5,343 nucleotides of DNA from an uncultured Verrucomicrobiota bacterium (GTDB lineage Bacteria; Verrucomicrobiota; Kiritimatiellia; RFP12; UBA3636). Below are positions 4,833-5,343 of the stretch, one piece after another (position 1 is the first letter of the stretch; each line of letters begins with the position of its first letter). Below the pieces are notes generated by a model. It was given only the letters and a program-made list of their open reading frames with translations. It was not told the DNA's origin and searched no databases. Both the position numbers and the translations under genes were made by a program. The stretch lies in NCBI GenBank assembly GCA_946534745.1, contig CAMNDA010000311.1, positions 1 through 5,343 on the forward strand. Reading direction: 5' to 3'.

Positions 4833-5343
4833 ATGAACGACAACGCCACCAACCCCGCCACGACGGTCTTCGACGCTGCGGACCCCGCCGCCGCCAGGGC
4901 AGGATTCAACACCCACCTCTCGTTCTACCACGCGAACGGCAAGAACTCCGGCTTCGCGATCCAGTTCAGCGTCGACCCCGCCACGCCCGACCGCGACGGC
5001 GCGCTCTACTTCTCGATCGCGAAGCAGAAGACGGTCGGCAACGCCTCCGCGCAGGGGCTCGACCGCTACGCCTCGTTCGACTGGCAGAACAAGGCGTCGG
5101 TGAAGCTCAACTTCATCGAGGTCGCCGAGATCCTGATGGTCCTCGGCGGGCAGGCGTCCGTCCTCACGCACGCGGGCAAGGAGGGCCTCTACCACAATTC
5201 GCCATCGGCCACGACCTCGATCTCGTTCAAGCGCGCCGAGGATCCGAACCGGCCCGGCTTCCTGCTCGGCGTGGGCCGCACGCCCAAGGCCGACCCGAAC
5301 GCCCGGCAGTACTACACGTTCGCGTTCTGGCCCGCGGAGGCGG
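4833..5343 (+). CDS. Unassigned protein with Whirly/PC4-like layout, possible single-stranded nucleic-acid-binding protein (3' end cut by window edge)
   Basis: The first 170 residues are visible and the frame is open to the right edge. The ATG at 4833 follows GAGGAA by five bases, a good SD. Residues 1-25 are a low-complexity Asn/Ala/Thr/Asp-rich tail without a signal peptide or membrane segment. A beta-rich region follows: LSFYHANGKNSGFAIQF (29-45), ALYFSIAKQKT (57-67), then FDWQNKASVKLNF (82-94), a helix IEVAEILMVLGG (95-106), LYHNSPSATTSISF (119-132) and FLLGVGR (143-149). The order strand block, [YF]DW-K-V-L, helix ending in LG, aromatic-H, strand, F-L-V resembles plant Whirly proteins and related PC4-fold ssDNA binders. 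This is a motif comparison from memory, not a search. It would be soluble and cytoplasmic or nucleoid-associated. A specific function is not assigned. Confidence 0.8.
   Translation, partial: MNDNATNPATTVFDAADPAAARAGFNTHLSFYHANGKNSGFAIQFSVDPATPDRDGALYFSIAKQKTVGNASAQGLDRYASFDWQNKASVKLNFIEVAEILMVLGGQASVLTHAGKEGLYHNSPSATTSISFKRAEDPNRPGFLLGVGRTPKADPNARQYYTFAFWPAEA

Noticed and set aside
3881..4912. A 343-codon minus-strand frame over the kinase-like gene and the intergenic region
   Set aside because: It is in a different frame from the kinase motifs, is Arg-rich over the coding part, and crosses the promoter region and palindrome.
4740..5195. A 151-codon minus-strand frame opposite the Whirly-like gene
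   Set aside because: It is Val/Glu/Arg-rich shadow coding without motifs; the plus frame has an SD and a plausible beta-rich fold.

Overview
This is a very GC-rich bacterial chromosomal window (about 70 % G+C by eye, with third codon positions almost always G or C). It carries five protein genes packed tightly on both strands. No rRNA, tRNA, IS element, phage gene or CRISPR array was seen. The content is housekeeping (arginine synthesis, RNA modification, a nucleotide-kinase relative, glucan metabolism) plus one less familiar protein. The organism cannot be named from this content. A high-GC member of the Planctomycetota-Verrucomicrobiota-Lentisphaerota group is my guess only.

Layout, left to right. 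(1) Positions 1-1681, minus strand: a GH13 (alpha-amylase superfamily) enzyme whose C-terminal end runs off the left edge. Its last visible part contains an in-frame array of eleven degenerate 8-bp units (31-118). (2) Positions 1682-1771: a 90-bp divergent promoter region. Each side has a good -10 hexamer only 7-8 nt from the start codon, so both the GH13 gene and argH look leaderless. (3) Positions 1772-3978, plus strand: argH (argininosuccinate lyase), then 8 bp later an RsuA/RluB/RluF-family pseudouridine synthase, probably one transcript. (4) Positions 3994-4593, minus strand: a cytidylate-kinase-like P-loop protein, convergent with the synthase across only 15 bp and with no clear terminator between them. 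(5) Positions 4594-4832: a 239-bp divergent regulatory region holding the kinase promoter, a 5' hairpin and SD, a perfect 12-bp inverted repeat (4714-4740), and a leader hairpin and SD for the next gene. (6) Positions 4833 to the right edge, plus strand: the N-terminal 170 residues of a protein I cannot assign firmly. Its motif layout recalls Whirly/PC4-type single-stranded nucleic-acid-binding folds.

The genes do not form one pathway. argH and the pseudouridine synthase share a transcript but not a function. The most unusual features are the octamer array inside a catalytic gene, the paired leaderless promoters, the long perfect palindrome, and the Whirly-like protein with its structured leader. 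I found no convincing new multi-gene system.
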